This document shows, piece after piece, positions 47,207 to 59,267 of a stretch of DNA of 64,000 nt. The DNA comes from Rhizoctonia solani (lineage: Eukaryota > Basidiomycota > Agaricomycetes > Cantharellales > Ceratobasidiaceae): assembly GCF_016906535.1 (NCBI RefSeq), contig NC_057376.1, forward strand, positions 1,240,001-1,304,000, given 5' to 3'. The position numbers were made by a program, and so were the translations under genes. The notes beneath the pieces are model-generated. The model was not told the origin of the DNA, searched no databases, and saw only the letters and a list, made by a program, of their open reading frames with translations. Each line of letters starts with the position of its first letter. Positions within the stretch are counted from its first letter, which is position 1.

Positions 47207-50200
47207 ATGGCAGAGGACCTGTATGCATCGACGGGATCTCTCCCTGCACGGCCTGGTCCTCTGAGCGCGCCTTCGTCCCCCCACTGGCGCAGACGCAGAC
47301 TCCTGAACATAGGCACTCCAAGCGCCGACCACTCTCCTACCGCTACGTTCTCTGCCCATGACATTCCCAACAGTGCAGCAAGTACTGGTTTCCCCTCGTA
47401 TGGCACTATGCCTCGCACACAATCCCAGCGGACACTCCACCCGTTCCCCAGCCCAGACGGCCCGCTTCTCGGTGTCAATTTACGTAGTAACCGCCCTACC
47501 TCCTTTTTTGGAACACTCGGCCGGCGTGCACCGGCCGCATACGATGGCCAAACAAACATCGACACCGTCCAGGAAACAGGCGAAGATGAAGGCGCTCGTA
47601 TCAACGGTGTCCGGGTCTGGTATAGCTCGTTTACATCCATTGACTGGCTGCACGATGCGGTACGCACATGGCCAGCCTCAATTCAACTCATCGCTTATTT
47701 CCTTGCTCTAGATCAAAGATTCCGCCCGAACCTTGCACATACGTCGTCGGCAGTCCGCTCGTGGTCGATTGCTCAACTTGGTGGATCGCAGTACCGGGTG
47801 GCTTATCGTCACCATTGTCGGCCTTCTTACAGCCTTAGTTGCGTTTGCAATCATTCGGGCCGAGCAATGGCTCTTCGATATCAAAGAAGGCTATTGTGTC
47901 GAAGGATGGTGGCGCGCCATGCGCTTTTGCTGCCCAGCGAGCCTTGATTCGCAAAGCTTGAGAATGGCAAAAGTGCCCGCTCCTATCGAAGTGTGCGAAG
48001 CCTGGAGGACTTGGGCACAAGTATTTGACTCTGTTGGAGATGATTCCGGTTCGGAAAGCGGCCTGGAGTTGTGGGCAATCGAATATATCACTTATATGGC
48101 CATTGCTGTGAGTACAAACGGTCATATCCAGATACCCAGCCTTGGCTAACTTGGCATTAGCTTGTCTTGGCACTTGCGTCGTCGTTCCTGACCATAAACC
48201 TTACCGCATCGACCTCATTTGTCTCCAATAAAGACTCTGGAGTTCTTGGTCCTGCTTTCGATTCGGGCAAGAATCTGGGGACTACCACTCCTCCGAAAAA
48301 CAATGGACTTGTACCCAGAAAGGTTCTGTACTATGTAGGTGTCTCCCAAAACTGCGCCAATGACTCCCGATACTTACATGACTTGTAGGCCGCAGGTAGC
48401 GGTATTCCAGAGATTAAGACCATATTATCGGGATTCGTCATGCACGGATATCTGGGTGGCCGGACGTTGTTTACCAAGTCGGTAGGACTTGCTCTCAGTG
48501 TGGCCAGTGGGCTCTCGCTAGGTACGTTGCGTCGACTTGTCCAATTGAAATAAACCGCAAAACTGACAAATTACATGAAATCAAGGCAAGGAAGGCCCGT
48601 TCGTGCACATCGCAAGCTGTGTCGGAAACATTGTCTCTCGTTTCTTTTCTAAATACGAAACAAATGAAGGAAAACGCCGAGAAATTCTTAGCGCAGCTTG
48701 TGCAGGTGCGCTTCACTCTTTTTTTTTTCGAATAACCACTTGGAGGACGTCTAACGTGTTCGTATTTCAGCTGGAGTAGCCGTAGCATTCGGTGCGCCAG
48801 TCGGAGGAGTCTTGTTTTCTCTCGAGGAGGTTTCCTATTTCTTCCCACCAAAGGTTATGTGGCGCAGCTTTTTCTGTGCTATGGTTGCCGCGGCCACTCT
48901 CAAATTCCTTGACCCATTCGGAACTGGAAAGGTTAGTATGGTATTGTACGAACTTGAGCAGGAGCTTACTGCGTAAACCAGATTGTTCTATTTCAAGTAA
49001 CGTATGACAGAGATTGGCATGCATATGAACTCGGACTGTTCTTAATACTGGGAGTAGTTGGGGTCAGTTATCTCTATTTAGCAAGCGCACTCAGATCTTA
49101 ATCTAAGTAATCAACACACAGGGAGTCTTTGGAGCCTACTTTTCCAAGTTAAACTACCGCTGGAGTCGATATGTCCGCGGAGGCACATGGTTGAAGACGC
49201 ATCCGATGGCGGAAGTTGCGATGGTGAGTCGGATAGATAAACCGCATCGAGCATACGGCTCAATGACCCCCGTGCACCGCGTGCTCTTTAACCGTTTGGC
49301 ACTGTGTGCACACAGGTCACATTCTTGACAACGCTTCTTTGCTTCCTCAATCCGTACACGCGAATGGGCGGGACAGAGCTCGTGTACAACTTGTTTGCCG
49401 AGTGTCGGCTGGGCGATTGGCACGAAGGACTCTGCGTTACACCTGACAGGTCTGCAACCTAAAAACCATCCGCTTCTTGCCTGGGCTGCTTCTCACGTCA
49501 CCACAGGAAGGAAGAGGTCGGGGCCGTTGTGAGCGCGATCGGGACTGCGCTTTTGGTCAAGGGCGCTCTTACCGTTATTACCTTTGGAATTAAACTGCCT
49601 GCTGGTATATTTATTCCCACACTCGGGTAGCCATCTGTTACGTTTTCTCTTGTCTGTGACTTGAGACGGAGGGGGGGGGGGAGTACGATAATGGCCCAAT
49701 GGCCCTCCTCGCCATCGGGGAAAGTACCCCGTATGTGGCGCGTCCTGTGCGATTCTTCTCGGATATGCACGGAGCGTACGACCTTTTGGACGACCTAATT
49801 ATAGGCTATTTGTTTGCTGGTATAAGAAAGGATATTAAGTTTCTCTGACTTCCTCTCTTCTTTTTCCTCGATTTAGAGTCGGTGCATGCTTTGGCCGGAT
49901 CGTTGGACTTGGGGTTCAGCATCTTCACTGGACACATCCTAGCCTTCCTATTTTCGACGTGTGCAAAGGCGACCTCTATTGCGTGAATCCTGGCGTATAT
50001 GCAATGGTCGGAGCTGCGGCTGCGCTGTCGGGTGTTACGGTCAGTGAGCCATAATTGATTGTTGTGTGCGTAACACTGACGGAATGTGGTTACTTTAATT
50101 TGGGCCGTGCTCGCCGAAACTCGACTACTTCATCATTGAACTCACCATGTACCATGGCTCTTGATTATATGGGCGCCTTTTGAACTTGCTTCTCCTATCA

Positions 50201-51288
50201 CCTCATCGTGTACCATACCGGTGTCTTGCTGACGATGCGGCTCCGAAACTCCCGGCGGTTCTTGATTGTGGAATAATACACACAGCGCACTACTATCTCC
50301 CTCGCAGTAATTATGTTCGAACTCACGAAGACAATGTCTTACGTTATTCCCGTCATGCTATCTGTGTGGTGCCAAAACAGTAGCTGATGCTCTCGAACCC
50401 AAGGGAATCTACGATTTGGTCATCGAGTGCGTGACTACTTTATTTATTTATGCGATCGCAGCTGACCAGGATATATAACCTATCCTTCCGTAATCCTGCT
50501 TGACACTTACGGATGCAGACTGTCTCAGCTGCCTTATCTGGACTACAAGCACGAATACCTATGGGGTGCTCTCCAGGTCTCTGATGTAACTGATCGAAAG
50601 GTCGAGACTATCGTTGTAGAAGAAGACAACACCGTCCGAGCACTCCGGGACAAGCTTCTTGTGGCGGTCCGTGATGGAAATGGGGACGGAGGCATTCCGA
50701 TTCTTCAAAGAGAAGACGCAGGCTATAGGATGGTCGGGTATATCGGTACCAGCGAACTTGAGCACGCATTAAGTGAGTTACAATTGCTGCCGGCGGTCAG
50801 TGTGCGGGTCCATAACATCCTAACATTTATTAGCAATTCTCGCGGATGCCCCTGATGAAGTGTGTAGATTCCATGCTACTGCGCCCCCACAACCAGCCTT
50901 TGGTGCCTCTTCAGTCTCGTCGCTGTATGATACACCTGGCCAGGACCCATTTGATCTTACCATTTACATGGATCAAGCGGTAAGCGTGTCGTTTCTGGTC
51001 GAATTCACGTGGGGAACTCACCACTATATTGCTTCCGTGTCTTATTATAGCCGTTGACTGTCCCAGCTCATGCACCTCTCGAATTGGTGCACCAGTTGTT
51101 TACTAAGCTCGGTGCACGATATGTAGTTGTCACTAACAAAGATGGAATGTGTGAGTAGCAATCGGCGAAACGTATTTTCTGACTCGTGAACGCTCACTAT
51201 TAACCTATTTGGCAGACGAAGGAGTGATTGACAAGAATCTATGGCTGGCTTTCTTGCTGACTTGGAAGCGAAGCATGTACACGCGTGA
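47207..51288 (+). CDS. CLC-type chloride/proton exchanger (Gef1-like; three bases apparently missing)
   Basis: After a disordered N-terminus ([20 protein letters not shown]...) come [40 protein letters not shown] and [20 protein letters not shown]. The CLC selectivity motifs are [38 protein letters not shown] (gating Glu) and [19 protein letters not shown]. The proton-pathway Glu lies in [20 protein letters not shown], and the pore Tyr in [17 protein letters not shown]. Two CBS domains end the protein ([20 protein letters not shown]...; [20 protein letters not shown]...). Both the gating and the proton Glu indicate an exchanger of endosomes/Golgi, as with yeast Gef1, not a channel. Near 50365 the frame shifts between IPVMLSV and [10 protein letters not shown], consistent with two missing bases. 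Near 51262 one base is missing in [12 protein letters not shown]. About thirteen introns; two are about 240 nt. Confidence 0.92.
49671..49681 (+). repeat. G11 homopolymer inside a CLC intron
   Basis: Eleven consecutive G within the long intron at about 49629-49875. Such runs are unstable and a frequent source of length errors. Confidence 0.9.
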
Positions 51289-51696
51289 TTGTTTTTGACA
51301 ATAACTTGTAACCCTTCCCGATGTAACCGGGAGTCTTCTTCGAAATTTTAATCATCACCCACGCCTTTGGACGTTATAGCTGTCTCCCACTTTGAGTTGT
51401 GCTCGAATTACTGCTGAAGAAGCAGAAGGTAAACTCTTTTCCACGTGCAAACCGAGGTTGCATGGGCCAATGAGGCTTCCTCTCTCAACTTGGCATAGTG
51501 TCCTCCAATCATATCGATATGAGAGTGGCCGGGCGAAAGTTGCATCCACGTATTAGGATCGCTTGCCGCCTATGCTATGTTCTCAATCGGCTTCTGTGGG
51601 TGTGATAAATGTGTGAAGATACAAACACGCCATCCTGCCTTTTAAGAGTTCCATCGCTCGTTCATCCGACAACCATACCCGACAACCCCCGCAGCC
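51289..51696. other. Intergenic region, no gene seen
   Basis: About 0.4 kb between the CLC and DUF6593-like genes. No supported feature. Confidence 0.5.
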
Positions 51697-52694
51697 ATGC
51701 ACCGCTCCGAACAGGTACCCCCAGATCTCAGCCTAGTACTAGTCGCTCTAATCAATCACCAGTCTATCTGTCATTAATATCAACCAAAATTGATTTCCTG
51801 GATACGGTGTTGATCAACCGAGGGTCAGGGAGGCCTTTGTATGCGACCATTACTGAACGGGAGTGCACTAGCGTTTATGCAATTGATCGCAGTATGGAAC
51901 TTCACAAAGTATGCAGCAAATACACCATTAACAGCTGGGCTAACAGCTAATCACGAACCATATGTAGATTATGACTATCAATTGGGGCCAAGGGAAGAAA
52001 CCCAATCGAACAACTCTCACTAATCATGCAAACGAAACAGTCCTCTTGAACGATGTCTCTACGCCCAACCAAAGTGCAATGGACTCTCTTATGGGGAAAC
52101 AGAAACAAATCGAGTAAGTGGCTGACCATAGTTTTCTTGAGTTGAAAGCTGAGTTGGCTCCGTTCCAAGGCGAAATTATGCATATGGTCGATTTAGCTCT
52201 CGATGGACTGCGAGGCACCGAATCTTGGTATGACTCCTATTACGGGATCCACTATTGCTATCGGAAACAACCAGTTGCAGCCCCACTTGATCATGAGCAT
52301 TCTGAACCATCTACCTCGGCATCACCCATCCAAATGAGAAACTGTTTGCCGTCATGGTACTCTCACACTTGCCGGCAAACCCGGCATCACTATTGACATA
52401 CACTCACGAGATCTACCACAACGAATAATGCATGAAGATGGATTTTCAGACTTGGATCATGTCGTCCTGAGTGCCTTTTGTTGTCGCAACAGGGGGGAGA
52501 AAGCGCGGAAAAGAGCCCGAGGGTTGGCTAATGAAGCACAATTACAGGAGCATTTAAGGGCCCAACGGCAAATCTATCGGACTCGGTCAAATGAAACGTT
52601 ACCGCTCTACCGAGCATGTCCGTCTATGGAGGTCCTCCCACCTGCATACGCGTCCCGTGCTAGTCTCCAAGTGATTACTAGCTCCAGGCCTTGA
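51697..52694 (+). CDS. DUF6593-like protein (basidiomycete family; frame-disrupted)
   Basis: MHRSEQVPPDLS, after one presumed missing C near 51737, continues PSTSRSNQSPVYLSLISTKI, DFLDTVLINRGSGRPLYATI and TERECTSVYAIDRSMELHK. An intron (about 51909-51969) then gives IMTINWGQGKKPNRTTLTNH and ANETVLLNDVSTPNQSAMDS. Downstream parts (ELKAELAPF, SDLDHVVLSAF, then a basic stretch RGEKARKRARG and a tail LPPAYASRAS) lie in different frames. The order (beta-rich repeat-like strands, 'xTIxW' segment, D-x-VVLSAF helix near the end, Pro-rich tail) reminds me of DUF6593, a common Agaricomycete family of unknown function. At least two frame changes are not explained by introns. This is a family-level guess. 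Confidence 0.45.
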
Positions 52695-52944
52695 GCATAG
52701 CCAAGGCCCTATTAATAGTTACATTGCTTAGTTTTATTATATTTTTGTGAATGTATTCGGATTTGTATCTTTCAGGAGTTGTAAGATAGAAAACTTGTTG
52801 GAGATTTAAGGGTATAGATTTATTCCAGAAAACTAAAGATACGGCAAAGAATGACAAAAGTCCACCAGCAGTCAAGAGTAGCAAAGAGCATAGTCATATA
52901 GCAAGAAATGGCTTGTCATAGAAAGCTCATCGTTCAAGAATGAC

Positions 52945-53512
52945 TTAAAGCTCCTTGAGATCCTTGTGGTAAGGGTCAGCATGAGCAACAGTGATGCTAA
53001 TGTTGAGGGCCTGGTTGCGGTAAGAAGGCAAAGCTTGGTTTTCAACGGTATCCTTGTCAAAGGTGGTGCGGTGATCGGTAATGATCAAGTTGTAACGTCC
53101 GGGCTGGGTGTGTTGGGGAATCGTGATCGACTCCTTAATCACGTCAGTGATCGGGTGGAATTGTTTGATCTACAGAGCCAAGGTCAATAGAGGTTAATGT
53201 TGAAGCAACGCAGGTACATACGCCGCGAATGTTATGACGGCCGGCGCGTTGCAAGCCAACCTCGGTCTCGTAAGTGACGAACGAGTCAGAGGGCTTTTGA
53301 CAAGAGTCAGCAGGCGAGTCTAGCTGGATGACAGAACACCGTACCTTGTTGATGTAGTGCAAGGCAAAGGCTTCACCAGCACGAACGACATAGCCTTGAG
53401 GAGGCTGGAGGATGATGATATCTCCCATAGCGCGAGGAATAGTGGGAGGGGCAATGATGGTAGCCGAGGCAGTCAAGGCAGTCAAGAAGAGGGTGGCAAC
53501 GGAGAACATCAT
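52945..53512 (-). CDS. Small secreted protein of unknown function
   Basis: MMFSVATLFLTALTASATII is a signal peptide (an upstream in-frame TTG is not a start). The mature part gives PPTIPRAMGDIIILQPPQGY, VVRAGEAFALHYINK, across an intron PSDSFVTYETEVGLQRAGRH-NIRG, then IKQFHPITDVIKESITIPQH, TQPGRYNLIITDHRTTFDKD, SYRNQALNISITVAHADPYH and KDLKEL. The alternation of short beta strands suggests an immunoglobulin-like or beta-sandwich fold, with one possible N-glycosylation site (NIS). I do not recognise the family. Three exons, about 150 residues, frame apparently intact. It could be a cell-wall or apoplastic protein. Confidence 0.7.
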
Positions 53513-55406
53513 CTTGAACAAAGAAGTGACTAGGAAAACAACTGCTGGTGGATGAAGGGGAGAAAGTATCCTGTCGGCTCTGGGTGTTGAGCGTTGCTAT
53601 TTAATACCTGGGCTGGCATGTATGGGCGTGTTTGAAGGCGACCCGGTGCTCCACACGCGCCGAGCGCAGCAAGGACATTGCGTGCTTCCCTATGTTGAAG
53701 GATGTCTGGCGGGAGAGGCTCAAGAAAGGCGCTAGTGTGGATCGGTCCCTGTTTCATTCAAAACCCTTGTCTAATGCCGTGATTTAAGAAGTGTGAAGTA
53801 GCCAACATTGGAGATACACATGTACTTATCGCGACTTTATCAGAATGCGAATGCTCCAATGGATAACTTGCACAATACATGTGCCTGTTAAGTTTACAAA
53901 ATAGGCATACGAGTGTGCGGTCTTCACGCGACGAGCACACTCAGACCATTTCCCGGGATCTGATGTTATCATTTTTGGCAGGGTCTTCTTGATTCAGTTG
54001 ATGACTAATAACTTCATCAAAAGCCCAGGCACATTGGATCGTGTCGCAACAACAAAACTCCGGATGTTTAATCAATGACAAACATATCGACTTACAAACA
54101 AGCCTGTTCCAACAACGATGTTGGTGCATATCAAACTACCAGCAATTTATATAGCTTTACCCGAGCCAAATGCCACATGTATGTATCCATATTCATTAAA
54201 ACGTGCTGATTACGCATCTACAACAAAGTTTGGTTCGTGGGCAAGAAGTAGAGAAATGGGCAGCTGATCGCTAAGCCGGTGCATATACCCAAGTAAGTGC
54301 GCGCCAATCTCAAGTAACCGGTCGGGTATGCACGCACCTGTGTTTGTCCCAAGGTGGGCTGGAGTCTGATTCAGCGCATTTAATTGATAAATGTAGACAA
54401 TTGATCAACTTCCAACACCGGTATTTTCCTGTTGTTCACGCGGTCTAGACATACGCATAGCAGAAGGTACCTCCAGAATAGGGTTATGCGTCAGTTACGC
54501 GGTAGAAAGTCATGAAAGAATGTGGTGTTGTTGGAAATTTTACGACACTGAGATCGTTTGAACGCCCAATCAGAATGTCTGGGCGTCTGGCAGCTGTCTG
54601 CCCACGAAGAGATTTGGCGCTTCTCCGTGACAGTGCCCCATCGAGCCGAACATGGAAATTATATTATGTGGTGTCCTCTTTTAACCCCCCAGATTATGTA
54701 ATAACAGATCTGGTGGTTGTGAAACGATTCAGTATTACTGTTGAAAGATAATCTACCCTGTCATACGATCTTTGAGTTTAACATTCTTCAGGGTTATCCA
54801 CCTGTTTGGCCAAATCATTTATTGTGTTATCTAATAACCATGTACTGCACAGTACAATAACCTTGGCATAATAAAACAAGGGAAGGAAAACGGTGCCATA
54901 TGGGGGGATCATGAGATACCACCACACCATTATGCTTCCGTTGGTTTCGTTATACCGAATAGTACTTACAGTCGGGCTCTTGGCCTGTAGACCTTGTGTT
55001 GAAAAGCTGCGTGTTGCACCACTTTACCATTGATTTGTAAGGTGGGCTAGTGTCTTCCCATACTGCAGGTCAAGAGTCCCGACTGCGTTTGAGTCTCACG
55101 ACACTCGTCGATTTTGCAGTGGCCAAAATATGGAGCCGGCTACTCTTAGTACCCGGAATCGCTCGCTAAATGTGTCATGGCTCAGCCAAGGCTGATAATT
55201 TATTATCATTCTGGTCATGGGACTCTTAATATGCACAAGATCGCCAGTATTGGTAAAGAAGTCATCGAACTCACATTTAGGTTAATTTAAGGATACTTGT
55301 GGTAATTTGAGATATAATTGGCCACATACACGCATCATGGAACCACGATGCAATACGCATATAAAGCCAGGCATGCACGTTCATGTTTAGACTTCCAGAG
55401 TCCACC
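53513..55406. other. Gene-poor interval
   Basis: 1.9 kb between the divergent secreted-protein and carboxylesterase genes. AT-rich; short frames on both strands show no family features. Promoters are expected at both ends. Confidence 0.5.
55360..55366 (+). promoter_or_regulatory. TATA box of the carboxylesterase gene
   Basis: TATAAAG lies 47 bp upstream of the ATG at 55407, the same distance as in the CE16 genes. Confidence 0.6.
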
Positions 55407-57707
55407 ATGAGGCTTACTCTCCTTGCGGGTTTTGCGGTTTCGTTGGCTGCTCGGACACAGGCTGCGCCAACTGGCACCAATACCAGTGCACCTGTCGTAT
55501 CGCTCCCGTATGCCCGATACCAGGGCTTCCACAACGAGACATCTGGCTTGGACGTATTCTTGGGCATAAGATACGCACAAGCTCCAGTAGGTGAGTAAAT
55601 ATATGGTAATTCTACGGCGACATGGCTTAAGCATCATTCCAAGGCGATTTACGCTGGAGAGCCCCCAAATCTCCCATTCCCGTTAAAGAAACGCTACAGG
55701 CCACATCACAGCCTGCAAAATGCTTCCAGGTGAGTATATTCGAATGCGTTTGAGAGGTGGGCCCATTGTAAATGGTTACAGCTCAATATATTGGGTGACT
55801 CGGGTAGCACACCAGGCGTTCCTGACCCGACCGAGGATTGTTTATTCTTGAAGTGAGCTTTTCATGAGGCCGCCACCAGTATATCGCACTCACATTGGTC
55901 TAGTGTCTACGCACCACCGTTGAATACTCGCAAGAAGAAGCTCCCAGTTCTTGTGTGGATCCATGGTGGAGGCTACTTTGCGGGCTACGCCGCCAGCTAC
56001 GACCCCACAACTATGATCCAAGCTTCGAATAATTCGTTTGTGGCTGTGATCATCCAATACCGTCTGGGAATGTTTGGTGGGTAGCCATCGTCGATAAATT
56101 CTTGTCTCGTCATTTGACTTCGGTCGCCGGTAGGCTTCCTCCCCGGATCCGAGATCAAGAAAAATGGAACGCTGAATGCTGGCCTTTGTAAGTCTACAGT
56201 ATACATATCGTTTTCGGAGAATTGTCTAAACGGGTTTTTAGTGGATATGGAATTCGCGCTGAAATGGACTCGGAAAAATGTGCGTAGCGACCTTGCTTGC
56301 CGGTCTCATCTGGTTAACTAATTTGCTCGACAGATCCATTTGTTTGGTGGGAACCCAGATGACGTAACCATTTGGGGAGAATCTGCTGGAGCGGGAGGGG
56401 TCATGATGCAGGTCGTCGCGAATGGTGGCAAAACTGCGCCACCGTTGTTCAAACGTGCAATTGCAAGTTCGACGTATGTTCCACCTAATTATCGGTATGA
56501 CGATCCTCAAGCGGAGGTATGATTATTCTCGTATGCCTTGCGGACGATGTGTTGAGTTTTATGTAGCTCCAATACGCCAGCTTGGTCAGCAATACTGGGT
56601 AAGGCGCATATAGCTCATAAGCCTCGGTGTTGCAACTGAAAGATTCTCGATTATACAGCTGTGCAAATGCTACCAATACTCTGGCTTGCCTCCGAAGCTT
56701 AGACTATGCCACACTGGCTGCTGGAGCCACTCAACTACCTAGACCTGTTGTCGATGGATCTTTCCTTACTCAACGTCCCCAGCTGTCGTTGGCAAAGAAA
56801 CAAGTAAACGGGGTATGTTTGGAAACTAAAAAACGACAACACCATACTTATAATGTATCCTTTTTACAGGAAAAGTTGATTAGCTTGTAGGTTTTCTCCG
56901 GTAATCATGACGAACCTAATACTGAAAATACCTGCGTCCATAGGCACAATGTAGATGAAGGCCGCATATTTGTTTCTCAAGACGCAAATAGCACAGTTCA
57001 GTCCTGGATGCAGCAACAATTCCCGGATCTGACCCAACAAAACCGCACTGTCATTGAAAATGCGTATCAAGTATTTGCAAGTAGTGGTGCTTCCGAGGCA
57101 GACAACGTATACACACTGCAGACTTGGATTTTTGGAGAGGCACAATTCGTTTGTCCAAGCTTCTGGTTGGTTGATGCGTTTTCAAAGAACGGTTACCAGG
57201 TACGCCATCTTTATGAAGGCAACAAGTCTAGGCTTTGATCGTAGCCGACCCCAGGGGCTGTTTGCTGTACCGCCCTCTCTGCATAGTTTGGACCTGAATG
57301 TTTACTTCCCAGGGTGAGTTCCAATATGTTCGGAAAGTTCACAGTGCGTTATAGTAAACGATTCTTTAGGTCATCTTCCATCCAGCCAGCACAGCCCTTC
57401 TCGCAGAGCTTCTTCGATAGTTTTGTGGGCGCACTGTTATCCTTCATTCTAACAGGCACGCCAAATAGTAATCCTATTAACAAGAGTATCAATCCCAATT
57501 GGCCCTTGTACGACTCAAAGAACCCTAAGGGCATGAAGTTTAACGTTACTGCATCCGGAGATGCCAACGCCCAGTTCGAGGCTATTGATTCAGCACTTCG
57601 CCAACGTTGCAGGTGAGTGGTTGGCGGAGCTTGAGTGTGTATATGCACATCTGACCCCATGGACACTCAGTATCTGGCGCTCACTGGCCCCTTACACACC
57701 CCAATAA
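55407..57707 (+). CDS. Secreted type-B carboxylesterase/lipase
   Basis: MRLTLLAGFAVSLAARTQAA is a signal peptide. The alpha/beta-hydrolase of the carboxylesterase family follows: GLDVFLGIRYAQAPVGDLRW, PKSPIPVKETLQATSQPAKC, EDCLFLNVYAPP, LPVLVWIHGGGYFAGYAASY (oxyanion hole), NSFVAVIIQYRLGMFGFLPG, LDMEFALKWTRKNI-HLFGGN, and DDVTIWGESAGAGGVMMQV with the nucleophile Ser. Later exons give CANATNTLACLRSLDYATLA, VFSGNHDEPN, WIFGEAQFVCPSFWLVDAFS, LHSLD with the probable catalytic His, and PNWPLYDSKNPKGMKFNVTA, ending IWRSLAPYTPQ. Length about 535 residues, normal for the family. About thirteen introns. It should hydrolyse esters or lipids outside the cell. Confidence 0.88.
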
Positions 57708-57973
57708 GGGCTTTATTTAATCCCAGTTGACAAAAAGACTGTCATTTAATGATTCATAACAAATAAGAGAGATATTTTTGTCTTTTTCACGATTTCAGCA
57801 GTGTTGAATCTTCTCTGCGAGTTCGGACGCAAAACGAATGTTTTCAAGAATTTGCGTTCAAATGATAGGTAAACATAGGCAGCCTAGATTGAAAAGCATA
57901 ACACGCCAGCTAGTCATATGCGATAGTACAAAACGTGTCATCGAATTTTGACACAGCGGAACCAATCCTACTC

Positions 57974-58954
57974 TAGTTCCAGGTAGTATCGGCAGTAGGC
58001 TCATTGCCCCAGGTGGTGCCGGCAGGCTCGGCAGCCCAGTCAGCGGTGTTGCCGGCAGGATCAGCGGCCCAGTCAAGTCCTAAAATAAACGTAAATATTG
58101 GGATTTCCTTTTTAATCGCTAAATCACGTACCAGCATCGCCTATAACGGCGGCGGCTCCTGCGTTGGTAGGAGCAGCAGAAGCATCCCAGTCGGTCACTG
58201 GCTGAGCAGAATCGTCGCCTGCACCAGGAACTCCAGTGGTAGCGGGCTTTTCCTGCTCCTGCTCCTCCTGAGGATCACGGTAGAAGAACATGTCAACCAT
58301 GACGTTCCAGCCATCGGGCGTGCGAGGAACGGTACCGCGCAGCCTCAAGACTTCACGGGCAAGAAGCCACCAGATGAGACCAATCGAGTTCTTCGACTTG
58401 TTGTTGGTAGGGATCGCAACGTCGACGAACTTGAGGGGAGCATCGGTGTCGCACAAGGCAATAACGGGAATGTTAACGTAAGATGCCTCGCGGATGGCCT
58501 GGTGATCGACGCGAGGGTCCGTAACGATAATGAGGCGGGGTTCCTTGAACGAGCGGGTGATGTAATTGGTGAAGTTACCAGGAGTGAATCGGCCAGCAAT
58601 TGCCTGAGCACCAGTGTTTGCGGCAAACTTCAAAACCGCACGTTGGCCGTAAGGACGAGCCGAGATGGCGACAACATCCGACGGGTTTTCAATTGCAGCG
58701 ATAATGCGAGCTGCCAACACGAGCTTTTCCCAGGTCTTTCCAATGTTAATGATGTGAATGCCTATCCCATTTCGCTTCCTATTAACCTCAATCCGGGAGA
58801 TCATGCGCATTTACACACCATCTGCACGACGCTTCCAAACGTATGGCTCCATCTGCTTATCGCAGTTCTTGGTGCCCAAGTGAGCCTGGGCAGACAAGAG
58901 GAGCTGGATGTCCTCCTCGGTGGGGTTCAACGCTGCGGGATATTTTGAGGCCAT
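57974..58954 (-). CDS. RPS0: 40S ribosomal protein uS2 (RPS0/SA)
   Basis: [40 protein letters not shown] and KRRADG are followed, after an intron, by [100 protein letters not shown] and [40 protein letters not shown] and [20 protein letters not shown] follow. The acidic tail with WAADP/WAAEP repeats ends TTWN, as in fungal RPS0. This is a structural protein of the small ribosomal subunit required for 18S rRNA maturation. Three exons, frame intact. A 314-codon frame on the opposite strand is a shadow. Confidence 0.97.
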
Positions 58955-59267
58955 GGCGTGCTGCAATGAGAGTCAGCAATCCATCAACAAAAGATTTTCG
59001 GTCCATCTGTTGCGTGTAAGATCCATCCACACTATCTCGAGTAGTTCATCCACCCAACATCAATGCAGCAACAGTTTGATGGACGGTTTCGTCTCATAGT
59101 ATCGAAAATACGCACCAAAGTGAGCCGGCGACGTCAGAAAGCGTGAGTGCGTCGATGAGTCGTTGACAAACCAGTTTGATTCCGGAACCAAATCGACTCA
59201 GTGCATGATGACTAAGCGAGTCGATTTTGGGTATTTGATAGTTCAAGACAATCCACTAATTGCTATA
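58955..59267. promoter_or_regulatory. Upstream region of RPS0
   Basis: 313 bp between the RPS0 start and the stop of the next minus-strand gene. No coding signal. It should contain the ribosomal-protein promoter and leader; no recognised ribosomal-protein box was found by eye. Confidence 0.5.

Noticed and set aside
53530..53757. 75-codon minus-strand open frame upstream of the secreted protein gene
   Set aside because: It overlaps the expected promoter and leader of that gene and has no recognisable features.
58004..58948. 314-codon plus-strand open frame
   Set aside because: It is a shadow of the RPS0 coding strand, which is unmistakably the real gene.
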